14,879 nucleotides of DNA from JAZGDL01 sp036477795. GTDB lineage: Bacteria > Planctomycetota > Phycisphaerae > UBA1845. Below the pieces are notes generated by a model. The model did not search any database. It had not been told where the DNA came from and saw only the letters and a list, made by a program, of their open reading frames with translations. The position numbers and the translations under genes are program-made. Location of the stretch: positions 1 through 14,879 of the forward strand of contig JAZGDL010000338.1 of the NCBI GenBank assembly GCA_036477795.1, written 5' to 3'. Shown here piece after piece: positions 5,777 through 12,856 of this stretch. Numbering within the stretch: the stretch's first letter is position 1; each line of letters starts with the position of its first letter.

Positions 5777-6721
5777 TTGGACCTCAACATTGCCATAGAA
5801 GAGCCGGCTAAGTGCGGGGCACTGTACGGCGCCACCGACGTGAACTTGCGCTCGATCCGCGCCGCCTTCGACGTTCGCATAGCGGCCCGAGACGGCTTGA
5901 TCCATCTTTCGGGCGCTACAGAGGCGGTTCGCAAAGCCGCCGACGCCATCGGGCATTTGCAAAAAAAGCTGCGCACCGCGAGCCAACTGAGTGAGGACGA
6001 CATTGCCGAAGCCATCGCCCTTTCCAGTGACCGATCCAACAGCATGGCGGACGGTCGCATCGAAGTGTTCGCCAAGAACGCCAGGATCGTGCCCAAGACG
6101 GAAGGGCAGGCTAGATACGTCGAGGCTATCATCAACAACGACGCCACCTTTTGCCTGGGCCCGGCCGGATCGGGAAAAACCTATATTGCCGTCGCCCTGG
6201 CCCTCACCATGCTCAAGCGCAAGCAGATCGAAAAGATCATCCTGGCCCGACCGGCCGTGGAGGCCGGCGAGAAGCTCGGATATCTGCCCGGCGACTTGCA
6301 GGCCAAGGTGAACCCCTACCTGCGTCCCTTGTTCGACGCCCTTCACGATATGATGGGCTTCGACCAGAGCAAGCGCTTCATGGAGAACGAGATCATCGAA
6401 GTCATCCCGCTGGCTTTCATGCGCGGGCGAACGTTGAACAAGTCCATGATTATTCTGGACGAGGCCCAGAACACCACCGTGGCTCAGATGCTGATGGTTC
6501 TGACGCGCATGGGGCTGGAAAGCAAACTGATCGTGACCGCCGACGACAGCCAGATCGATCTGCCGCCGGGGCAGCCCAGCGGCGTGCTTGACGCCGTACG
6601 GCGACTGGGTCACGTCGAGGGCATCGCCGTAGTCAGGCTGGAGAAGACGGATATCGTCCGGCATCGGCTGGTTCAGGAGATCGTGGATGCGTACGCCGGT
6701 GACAAGGTCAAGCACCGGTAA
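5777..6721 (+). CDS. phoH: PhoH-like ATPase (PhoH/YbeZ family)
   Basis: Cytoplasmic P-loop NTPase of the PhoH family. The YbeZ branch is linked with YbeY in RNA and ribosome metabolism. Residues 1-60 are the KH-like N-terminal part (NLRSIRAAFDVRIAARDG, 23-40). The Walker A motif is GPAGSGKT (128-135), RPAVEAGEKLGYLPGD (158-173) is the family hallmark, and Walker B is MIILDEAQN (224-232). TADDSQIDLPPG (254-265) corresponds to the usual TGDxxQIDLP, with Gly replaced by Ala. Length 314 is normal. The only conventional start in the frame after the upstream stop is the TTG at 5777, and it has no clear Shine-Dalgarno nearby, so the start is uncertain by a few residues. The neighbours pgpH and ybeY support the assignment. 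Confidence 0.92.
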   Translation: MDLNIAIEEPAKCGALYGATDVNLRSIRAAFDVRIAARDGLIHLSGATEAVRKAADAIGHLQKKLRTASQLSEDDIAEAIALSSDRSNSMADGRIEVFAKNARIVPKTEGQARYVEAIINNDATFCLGPAGSGKTYIAVALALTMLKRKQIEKIILARPAVEAGEKLGYLPGDLQAKVNPYLRPLFDALHDMMGFDQSKRFMENEIIEVIPLAFMRGRTLNKSMIILDEAQNTTVAQMLMVLTRMGLESKLIVTADDSQIDLPPGQPSGVLDAVRRLGHVEGIAVVRLEKTDIVRHRLVQEIVDAYAGDKVKHR

Positions 6722-6824
6722 AATGAAGGTTTTGTGCGAGACAAGCCCGATTCCGGCTGACAGAATTCATGGGTTGGAGCAGCCGCGCCGATGTTGTATC
6801 GTTGCAGGCGGTGGAGGCAGCTCC

Positions 6825-6855
6825 GGGGCCGCCGGCCGCTGGCCGGTCGGGCCCC
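6825..6855. other. Strong G+C-rich hairpin after phoH
   Basis: GGGGCC and CCGGCC on the left pair with GGCCGG and GGGCCCC on the right around GCT, with small bulges. It lies about 100 nt past the phoH stop and directly before the reversed 183-bp element. It has no U-run, so it is not a standard intrinsic terminator. It may block exonucleases or pause transcription. Confidence 0.45.
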
Positions 6856-6858
6856 AGA

Positions 6859-7042
6859 CCGGATAATTCACCGCGGAGCACGCAGAGATCGCAGAGGCGG
6901 AGTAGACCAAGAAGTTAGCCAAGGCAGCGTCGAACGAATGATATACACTCTGTCAAGAAGGGACTTGAGCTGATTGCGGCATAACTTTTTTCTAAACAAT
7001 ACTCTGCGCTCTCAGCGATCTCTGCGGTATGAACAAACCGGG
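6859..7042 (-). mobile_element. 184-bp element with inverted termini, copy 2 (reversed)
   Basis: The reverse complement aligns with copy 1 at 4491-4673 with essentially one 1-nt length difference. It shares the termini (CCCGGTTTGTTCATACCGC against CCCGGATTATTCGTACCGC), the CTTGACAG core box (complement of 6950-6957) and GGCTAACTTCTT (complement of 6909-6920). The two copies form a large inverted pair flanking cdsA and phoH. This copy ends 30 nt before the next gene and would therefore be part of, or next to, its leader. Confidence 0.75.
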
Positions 7043-7072
7043 CTGGGTTGATCGTACCAGGGACGTTTTTCG

Positions 7073-9424
7073 ATGGCCGTCAAGAAGACAGATCGACGAC
7101 AACAGGTACGCCAGCAGCGGACCACTCGGTCCATGCCCCTCTGGCGACGGATAGGCAATGCGGTCGGTCTGTCCCCGCTGTTGCTGGGAATGCTGTTTCT
7201 GGCGGGCTCCACGGCGATAGCTCTCTATGGAGCGCACTCCGGACGGTTGGCCCGTTACGCGGTGGGCCAGAAGATCGACCAACCCATCTACGCGGAAGTG
7301 GATTTCGAGATCCCCGACGAGAAGGAAACACATCGCCGCCGTCAGGCTGCCCGGGCAGCCGCCCCCAGCCATTACCGCACCAACCATGAACTGGTCGCCC
7401 GTATCGGCACCGAACTTCAGGATCTCTACCAGGCCGCCCAGGGGGCAGAGACTTTTGAAGCCTTCACGCAGATCGCCGACTCGCGAAGCTGGCAGGTGGA
7501 ACCGGCCGGCTATGAGGAATTGCGCTCCTACGCGGACGACAACGCCAAGTCGCGATTCGAGAAGAGCATCAACCGCCTTCGGACTCGCCTGCCCAACGAG
7601 TACACCTGGAATCGGGTGTCGGCGACCCAGCGCACCCCGGCGTCGACCGCCGAGTTCGTTTTCGTCCATGACGGTGAAGCGGATCAGCCTGACCACGATT
7701 CCGTGAAAGAGGTCCGCATCTTCAACCTCACGCCTATTTCGAATGTGACCAATCTCCGGCGGGCCGCCGACGCCTACGCCAGGCTTTTTGCCCCCGAGTT
7801 GCAACCGACGGTCTCGAAGCTGCTGATCGACCGCTTGTCGGAGGCGCCCATGCTGGTGTTCGACATGGCCCGGACGAATCAGGAGATGGCCGACCGTGAA
7901 GCATCGGTCGAGCCGGAAACGATTTCCTACAGACATGGTCGGCCAATTATTCCGCCCCGCACGGAGCAGGGATTGACCGCGGCGGACATGCAGTTGCTGA
8001 CCGCGCACGACAACGCCTATCGGGCGTACCTCAACAGCGACGAACCGGGCGGCCAGGCCCTGCGCGATCGGAATCTCTTCCGGCGGGTCGGCATCACCGC
8101 CATATTCGTGCTGTGCACCATCGGTTTGTTCGCTTACATCGGGATGTATCAGCCCCGGATCCTCAAAGTCAACACCCGCTGCGCCGCGCTGGTGGTTCTA
8201 TTGTTGGCCGTTCTGGCGGCTACAAAACTCATTGACGCTCGCTTGACCATCAAAGAGTTCATCTACGGGCCGCCGCTTTTTGCGGTGTCGGTTTTGGCCG
8301 TCGCCTACACCCGACGGATCGCGGTGGGGCTGATGGCCGTCGTCGCCATCATGATCGTTTTGAGCATCCGCGGCGACGAAGCGATGCTGGTCACCATGAT
8401 GATCGGCATCACCGCCACGGTTCAACTGCTCAACGAGATTCGTACCAGGACGCGCCTGCTCTGGGTGGGAGCGATTTCCGCGGTGGCGTTGTTTGTGTCT
8501 GCGACGGCGTTCGGTCTGGCGGACGGACAGGCCATCGCTTTCGCCGCCAAGCACGGGGGGTGGGCCGCCTGCGCCGCGCTGTTGTCCGCCATGCTGGTTC
8601 AAGCCGCCCTTCCCCTCATCGAAAGAGTGTTCAACATTGCCACCTCGCTCACGCTGCTGGAGTGGCGTGATCCCACCAGGCCGCTGTTGCAACGACTGGC
8701 CCGCGAAGCGCCCGGCACCTACACCCACAGCCTGGCCCTGGGCGCCATGGCTGAGGCAGCCTGCGACGCCATCGGAGCAAACGGCTTGCTGGCCCAACTC
8801 GGGGCTCTATATCACGACATCGGTAAGCTGCACAAACCCGAGTACTTCACTGAGAATCAGGAGGCCCGCATCAACCGTCACGACAAGCTGGCCCCCACCA
8901 TGAGCGTGCTGATCATCATCGGGCACGTCAAGGACGGGATCGAAATGGCCAAGGAGTACCGGCTCCCGCGGGTGTTACAGCAATTCGTCGCAGAGCACCA
9001 CGGCACCACCGTGGTGCGTTACTTCCACTACATGGCCAGCGAGAAACAGCCGCAGATCGCCAGCGGCAGACACGATCGAGAAGTCCCCGAAGCGCGTTTC
9101 CGCTACCCCGGCCCCAAACCGCGCTCCAAGGAGTCAGCCGTGCTCATGGTCTGTGATGGTACCGAAGGAGCCGTCCGGGCCCTCCCCGACCCGACGCCGG
9201 GACGTATCGAACAGACCGTCCATCAGATCGTCACCCAGCGCCTCGACGATGGGCAGTTTGACGATTGCGACATCACCTTGCGCGAGTTGCACCGCGTGGA
9301 GGAATCACTGGTCAAGAGCCTGGCCAGTCACTATCATGCTCGCGTGGCCTACCCCAAGCGTGAGAAATCCGAACGCCCCGGTACGCCCGAACAGGAGGCC
9401 GATCGCAAGTCGATTGCCAGCTAG
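7073..9424 (+). CDS. pgpH: 7TM-HD phosphohydrolase, PgpH (cyclic dinucleotide phosphodiesterase) type
   Basis: 783-residue membrane protein with the PgpH layout: short cytoplasmic basic tail, membrane segment at about 33-53, a large extracytoplasmic region (54-337), a cluster of hydrophobic helices (338-520), then a cytoplasmic HD domain (about 545-700). HD-domain metal and catalytic marks are present: H552 in YTHSLALG, HDIGK (581-585), H618 in IIIGH, EHHGT (641-645), and D695 in VCDGTEGAV. In Firmicutes such proteins degrade c-di-AMP. Whether this organism makes c-di-AMP cannot be seen here, so the substrate is inferred. The ATG start has AGGGA 9 nt upstream. It lies between phoH and ybeY, the same order as in Firmicutes. 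Confidence 0.88.
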   Translation: MAVKKTDRRQQVRQQRTTRSMPLWRRIGNAVGLSPLLLGMLFLAGSTAIALYGAHSGRLARYAVGQKIDQPIYAEVDFEIPDEKETHRRRQAARAAAPSHYRTNHELVARIGTELQDLYQAAQGAETFEAFTQIADSRSWQVEPAGYEELRSYADDNAKSRFEKSINRLRTRLPNEYTWNRVSATQRTPASTAEFVFVHDGEADQPDHDSVKEVRIFNLTPISNVTNLRRAADAYARLFAPELQPTVSKLLIDRLSEAPMLVFDMARTNQEMADREASVEPETISYRHGRPIIPPRTEQGLTAADMQLLTAHDNAYRAYLNSDEPGGQALRDRNLFRRVGITAIFVLCTIGLFAYIGMYQPRILKVNTRCAALVVLLLAVLAATKLIDARLTIKEFIYGPPLFAVSVLAVAYTRRIAVGLMAVVAIMIVLSIRGDEAMLVTMMIGITATVQLLNEIRTRTRLLWVGAISAVALFVSATAFGLADGQAIAFAAKHGGWAACAALLSAMLVQAALPLIERVFNIATSLTLLEWRDPTRPLLQRLAREAPGTYTHSLALGAMAEAACDAIGANGLLAQLGALYHDIGKLHKPEYFTENQEARINRHDKLAPTMSVLIIIGHVKDGIEMAKEYRLPRVLQQFVAEHHGTTVVRYFHYMASEKQPQIASGRHDREVPEARFRYPGPKPRSKESAVLMVCDGTEGAVRALPDPTPGRIEQTVHQIVTQRLDDGQFDDCDITLRELHRVEESLVKSLASHYHARVAYPKREKSERPGTPEQEADRKSIAS

Positions 9425-9446
9425 TTCCATCGACTTGCTACCCGCA

Positions 9447-9917
9447 ATGGACGAAGACGACTCACCATTCTGTATCGACGTCACCGACCAATACCGGCGG
9501 CTGCCGGTGGATGTGCCGTCGCTGGGCAAGGTGATCGGGCAGACGCTCCGCCGCTTCGGCTGTCAACGAGCACGGATCGACGTCGCACTGGTCGACGACG
9601 CCCGGATAGAGCGGTTGAACGAAACCTATCTGCGACACCCAGGCCCCACTGACTGCATAACCTTTAGTCTGGCCGACCGCGACTCCGACGGCATTGACGG
9701 GCAGATCGTGATCTCCTGCGAGACGGCTCAACGCGAAGCCGCCGCCCGCGGACACGACGCGGTTTCGGAAGTTCTCCTGTACGCCGTGCACGGCACTCTT
9801 CACCTGCTCGGTTGGGACGACGCTGCGCCCGAAGAGGCCCGGCGCATGCACACGGTCGAGGACCAGGTGCTCTCCGGGTGCGGCGTGGGACCGATATACC
9901 ATTCGTCTCCGGCATGA
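9447..9917 (+). CDS. ybeY: Endoribonuclease / rRNA maturation factor YbeY
   Basis: 156 residues, normal for YbeY, a zinc-dependent protein that acts in 16S rRNA 3'-end maturation and ribosome quality control. LNETYLRHPGPTDCITFSLA (57-76) is the conserved substrate-groove segment. HGTLHLLGWDD (115-125) is the metal motif, normally HGxLHLxGyDH. The first two histidines are present (H115, H119), but the third ligand position is Asp125. I chose the ATG at 9447 because homologs begin near this point and it follows the HD gene stop by 22 nt. A good Shine-Dalgarno is lacking, so translation may depend on coupling. Adjacent phoH-type and corC-type genes strengthen the call. Confidence 0.92.
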   Translation: MDEDDSPFCIDVTDQYRRLPVDVPSLGKVIGQTLRRFGCQRARIDVALVDDARIERLNETYLRHPGPTDCITFSLADRDSDGIDGQIVISCETAQREAAARGHDAVSEVLLYAVHGTLHLLGWDDAAPEEARRMHTVEDQVLSGCGVGPIYHSSPA

Positions 9918-10038
9918 TGCACGCGAAATCCGTCAACCTATCGCATCCTGACAAGGTCGAACATGCACCATCCCGCCCGGCGCTGCGGACACGCCGGCAG
10001 GAGGCAAGGCACTTGCGGGTCCGCATCGGATCCAACCG

Positions 10039-11325
10039 GTGTTAGTCGCCCTCTGGCTGCTTTTGGCAGCTTTGGTGATGTTGCTCTTGATTTCGGCGAC
10101 GGCCAATCTCTGCCTGCGAACCCGTGCCATCCACGCCGTCTCCGACCGTCTGGAGCGTAGCGGGCGTGAGAAGGACCTCTGGTGGCTCACCGAGGTTCGT
10201 GACCACTTGAGTCTGGCCACCGCCGCCCTTCGAACGGTCGTGCTGCTCATCCTGCTGCTCGATATCATAGAGATCTGCGAGCGCCTGGGGCTGGAGCATG
10301 CCCGCCGCAACGTCGTCTCCTTCGCGTTTGCCTTTGTCGTTGTCCTGTTGTTCGGCGTCGCCGTGCCCGCAACCATCGCCAAGTATGCCGCGGCCTCGAT
10401 GATCGTCGTCGCCTTCCCGGCGCTTCGTCTCCTGCACGTGGCCTTGTTTCCGTTCCTCCGCGCCTGGGACGTAATCGATCGGGCCACCCGACGACTCCTC
10501 GGCGCCCCGGCCCTGACCCCGGAGTCCGAGGCCGATGAAATGGAAAAGGAGATCCTCAACGTGGTCAGCGAGGGCCAGCGGCACGGCGCGGTCGACGAAC
10601 AGGAGACTGAGATGATCCGTTCCATCATCGAATTCGGCGATACCGACGTCGCTGAGATCATGACACCGCGTACCGACATTCACGCCATCGATAGAGGCAC
10701 CGGCTTGAACGACGCCAAGAAGGTGATCGCCCAGTCGGGCCACTCGCGCATTCCCGTGTACGACGGGACCATCGACAACATTCTCGGCGTGCTCTACGCC
10801 AAGGACCTGCTGTTCGTCAGCAACGACGACGAATTCGACCTCGGCAAGATGATGCGCAAGGTGCCTTACATCCCCGACAGCAAGCCCGCCATAGAATTGC
10901 TCCAGGAGTTGAAGGACCGCCAGGTGCACATCGCCATCGTGCTGGACGAGTACGGCGGCACCGTCGGCCTGGTCACCATCGAGGACATCATCGAAGAGGT
11001 CGTCGGGGAGATCGCCGATGAGTACGAACCGCCCGAGACCCAACCGATCGAGCGAATCGACGAACATACCGTTGAAGTCGACGCCCGCATGCGCATCGAC
11101 GAACTCAACCACGAGTTGGACATAGAGCTGCCCGAGCACGAGGATTACGAAACCATCGGCGGCTACGTCTTCAGTTCCATGGGTAAGATCCCTCGGGTCG
11201 GCGAGCAGTGTCGCCACGGCAACATCCAGATCAACGTCATCGCTGCCGAACCCCGGCGTATCAACCGCCTGCGCTTGCACATCAACTCCGAGTCGGACAC
11301 CGCCTCGGAAGCAGACCGGGCGTGA
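10039..11325 (+). CDS. CorC/HlyC-family protein with tandem CBS domains
   Basis: 428 residues. The N-terminal membrane part has segments at about 2-20, 63-80 and 92-112, and a further hydrophobic stretch near 118-140, as in CNNM/CorC transporters. A linker (160-200) leads into a CBS pair, about 206-262 with MTPRTDI, and 270-326 with VLDEYGGTVGLVTIEDIIEE. A C-terminal CorC_HlyC domain covers about 340-415. Members are implicated in Mg2+/Co2+ efflux or haemolysin-like activity; the actual substrate here is unknown. The GTG at 10039 is the first usable start after an upstream stop at 9949 and immediately begins a membrane helix. No clear Shine-Dalgarno is seen. It follows ybeY by 121 nt, matching proteobacterial ybeY-ybeX order. 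Its stop codon abuts a large inverted repeat. Confidence 0.87.
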   Translation: MLVALWLLLAALVMLLLISATANLCLRTRAIHAVSDRLERSGREKDLWWLTEVRDHLSLATAALRTVVLLILLLDIIEICERLGLEHARRNVVSFAFAFVVVLLFGVAVPATIAKYAAASMIVVAFPALRLLHVALFPFLRAWDVIDRATRRLLGAPALTPESEADEMEKEILNVVSEGQRHGAVDEQETEMIRSIIEFGDTDVAEIMTPRTDIHAIDRGTGLNDAKKVIAQSGHSRIPVYDGTIDNILGVLYAKDLLFVSNDDEFDLGKMMRKVPYIPDSKPAIELLQELKDRQVHIAIVLDEYGGTVGLVTIEDIIEEVVGEIADEYEPPETQPIERIDEHTVEVDARMRIDELNHELDIELPEHEDYETIGGYVFSSMGKIPRVGEQCRHGNIQINVIAAEPRRINRLRLHINSESDTASEADRA

Positions 11326-11448
11326 AGGGTCTGTCGATTTATGCTGTAGCGCCACCCCTTGTGGGTGGCGCACCCTCGGACTGCGCCACCCACAAGGGGT
11401 GGCGCTACATTGAGAAGCCCCACGGGCGACCAAATCGACAAGCCCTGA
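11323..11448. repeat. Large nested inverted repeat with two family C palindromes
   Basis: Inner arms of 28 bp at 11345-11372 and 11382-11409 are perfect reverse complements (TGTAGCGCCACCCCTTGTGG and onwards) around a 9-base loop. Each arm is itself a family C palindrome, so alternative small hairpins are possible. Outer arms of about 17 bp (GGGTCTGTCGATTT at 11327-11340 and AAATCGACAAGCCC at 11432-11445) match with a short mismatch. The corC-type stop codon TGA is at the very edge. No U-run follows. It could attenuate read-through into groES or protect the 3' end of the mRNA. Confidence 0.85.
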
Positions 11449-11794
11449 CGGCCTGGGTCGGATCCATCCGACGTGGCCCCGCTATGACGATTGCAAGCCT
11501 CTACATCGACGGCCGTGCCGGCATCAGAAGCTGCTGCCAAACTGGCAGCCTGCCCACCGTCTGGTGATCTTTTGACAGACGAAACCCGTCCGTGCGGTGC
11601 CGCTGAATCGACGGAGCTGTTGCTCCGGATCGCCGTAATACATTTGCACATATGAACTTACGGACACATCGATGATCATCCGAGCAAATCGCCGGCTCTG
11701 GCACTGTGGTTGCTAAGTTCCCTGTGTAGAACCGCGCCCCAGGTACAATGTTGCCAGGGCGATTGGGCATGGCATTTGAAAGGAGTTCTCAGCA
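11449..11794 (+). other. Leader region of the groE cluster
   Basis: No gene is convincing here. I looked for a CIRCE operator (TTAGCACTC with GAGTGCTAA) and found none. The only promoter-like element is TACAAT at 11744-11749, which matches the -10 consensus at five of six positions but has no good -35 box at 16-18 bp. It could belong to an alternative sigma factor or an activated promoter. The groES ribosome binding site AAAGGAG is at 11779-11785. Confidence 0.5.
11744..11749 (+). promoter_or_regulatory. Possible -10 box of the groES promoter
   Basis: TACAAT lies about 45 nt before the groES ATG, giving a transcript start near 11756. It has no recognisable -35, so this is weak support on its own. 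Confidence 0.3.
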
Positions 11795-12091
11795 ATGGCT
11801 AGGCTGAACATCAAGCCCCTCGGTGACAAGGTGATTGTGCAGCGCGTCGAGGCCACCGAGAAAACCACCGGTGGTATTTACCTCCCCGACACCGCCAGGG
11901 AGAAACCCAAGCGCGGCACCATCAAGGCCGTCGGCACCGGCCGTCTGCTGGACGATGGCACCCGCGGCGACATGCAGGTCAAGAAAAACGACGAGGTGCT
12001 CTTCACCAGCTACGCCGGAACCGAGGTCAAGGTCCAGGGCGAGGAGTATATCATTATGGACGAATCCGATATTCTGGGAATCGTTGAGTAA
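11795..12091 (+). CDS. groES: Co-chaperonin GroES
   Basis: 98 residues, standard length for the 10-kDa chaperonin that caps GroEL. The N-terminus LNIKPLGDKVIVQRVE (4-19), the mobile loop EKTTGGIYLPDTAREKP (22-38) that contacts GroEL, and the C-terminal YIIMDESDILGIVE (85-98) are all typical. The roof-loop region is also present. AAAGGAG sits 9 nt before the ATG. Unusually, groEL does not follow directly: two small genes intervene, the first starting 2 nt after the groES stop. Confidence 0.97.
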   Translation: MARLNIKPLGDKVIVQRVEATEKTTGGIYLPDTAREKPKRGTIKAVGTGRLLDDGTRGDMQVKKNDEVLFTSYAGTEVKVQGEEYIIMDESDILGIVE

Positions 12092-12093
12092 TC

Positions 12094-12612
12094 GTGGCCA
12101 AGAGGCAATCCAAGCGCCTCGGACAGACCTCTCTAAAGTTCGGCGCTGATACGTATCGGACAGGCGCCCAACAGCGACTGGAGGACTCTCGGCTGCTGAG
12201 GTGCCACCGCAGATTCGCACTGTCCATGTATTCAAGCGGTCTCGCTGTGGAAGGCATGCTGAGGTCGTTGTGCTGTCTGAAGAACACGGAATTCGACGAG
12301 CGTCACGACTTGAGAAAGTTTGCCGTTCGGGTGGGCGTTTTGGGTTTGTTAAGGCAGGGTCGCGATGAGGACTTCGTTGCATTGGTTCAGGCAGTGGCAA
12401 AATCCTGGCGCAATAATCTGCGCTACGCCGACGACGCAAATCTCGAACGATTTCTGAGAGCTACCGGGTCTCTGCGCAGCAAAGATACCCTGAAACGAGT
12501 CTGCAAGGATTACTTGGACGATTGTGGTTGCGTGTTGCGGAGATGTGAACTAGTATGGCAAAGATCTCGAAAAAAAAACTCCAGGAAGTTCTCAAACGCA
12601 GGCTCAAGTTGA
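12094..12612 (+). CDS. HEPN-like protein between groES and groEL
   Basis: 172 residues from a GTG two bases after the groES stop, so translation is probably coupled. The pattern resembles HEPN domains: an initial helix with RLEDSRLL (28-35), FALSMYSSGLAVEGMLRSL (41-59) matching the alanine/glycine helix with a conserved glutamate, then ERHDLRKFA (69-77) matching the HDL box, and W105 with LRYAD (109-113) matching the W...RY box of the C-terminal helix. The classical RNase motif RX4-6H of toxin HEPN proteins is not evident in the last helix, although R33 and H38 have that spacing. A role in RNA binding or regulation is possible; function is unknown. Base use is visibly lower in G+C and richer in AGA/AGG than groES and groEL. 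The 3' end overlaps the next gene by 58 nt. Confidence 0.62.
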   Translation: MAKRQSKRLGQTSLKFGADTYRTGAQQRLEDSRLLRCHRRFALSMYSSGLAVEGMLRSLCCLKNTEFDERHDLRKFAVRVGVLGLLRQGRDEDFVALVQAVAKSWRNNLRYADDANLERFLRATGSLRSKDTLKRVCKDYLDDCGCVLRRCELVWQRSRKKNSRKFSNAGSS

Positions 12613-12824
12613 AGGCCCCGGTTTTCGAGTTGGAGGTCCAGCCTGGAGGAAAAGTCTCCGGCTCGGTGATCTCAAACTCGTTTGAGAGAATGAAGGATTC
12701 TGATCGCCAACGGAAGATTTGGCACGCCTTGGACGCGGAATTCGGAAGTGATTCGGTGCACTACGTCGGCATCCTGCTGGCATACACCGACGCGGAATGG
12801 AACGTGGAACTTCAGGAGCAATAG
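12555..12824 (+). CDS. Small BolA-like protein
   Basis: 89 residues. The pattern PVFELEV (18-24), GSVISNSFERM (36-46), DRQRKIWHAL (50-59) and LLAYTDAEWNVEL (74-86) follows the BolA fold: strand, strand with VSxxF, helix with RHRxIYxxL, then the TxxEW end. The hallmark histidine of the BolA RH motif is Gln here, and the loop that coordinates iron-sulphur clusters with glutaredoxins cannot be recognised. Hence a divergent BolA-like or KH-like fold with a possibly different partner. GGAG is 12 nt before the ATG. The start lies inside the HEPN-like gene in another frame, and groEL begins 32 nt after the stop, so all are likely co-transcribed. Confident as a gene, tentative as BolA. Confidence 0.62.
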   Translation: MAKISKKKLQEVLKRRLKLKAPVFELEVQPGGKVSGSVISNSFERMKDSDRQRKIWHALDAEFGSDSVHYVGILLAYTDAEWNVELQEQ

Positions 12825-12856
12825 CGGAAGTTTTCTTATTCGGAGATAACAACAAT

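Noticed and set aside
5675..6715. Minus-strand open frame opposite phoH
   Set aside because: PhoH motifs on the plus strand are unambiguous; the reverse frame is a shadow.
10042..11433. Long minus-strand open frame opposite the corC-type gene
   Set aside because: The same effect; the plus-strand CBS and CorC motifs explain the region, and the antisense protein is Asp/Val/His-rich without recognisable domains.
11449..11794. CIRCE/HrcA operator before groES
   Set aside because: No TTAGCACTC or GAGTGCTAA arms are visible, even with a few mismatches.
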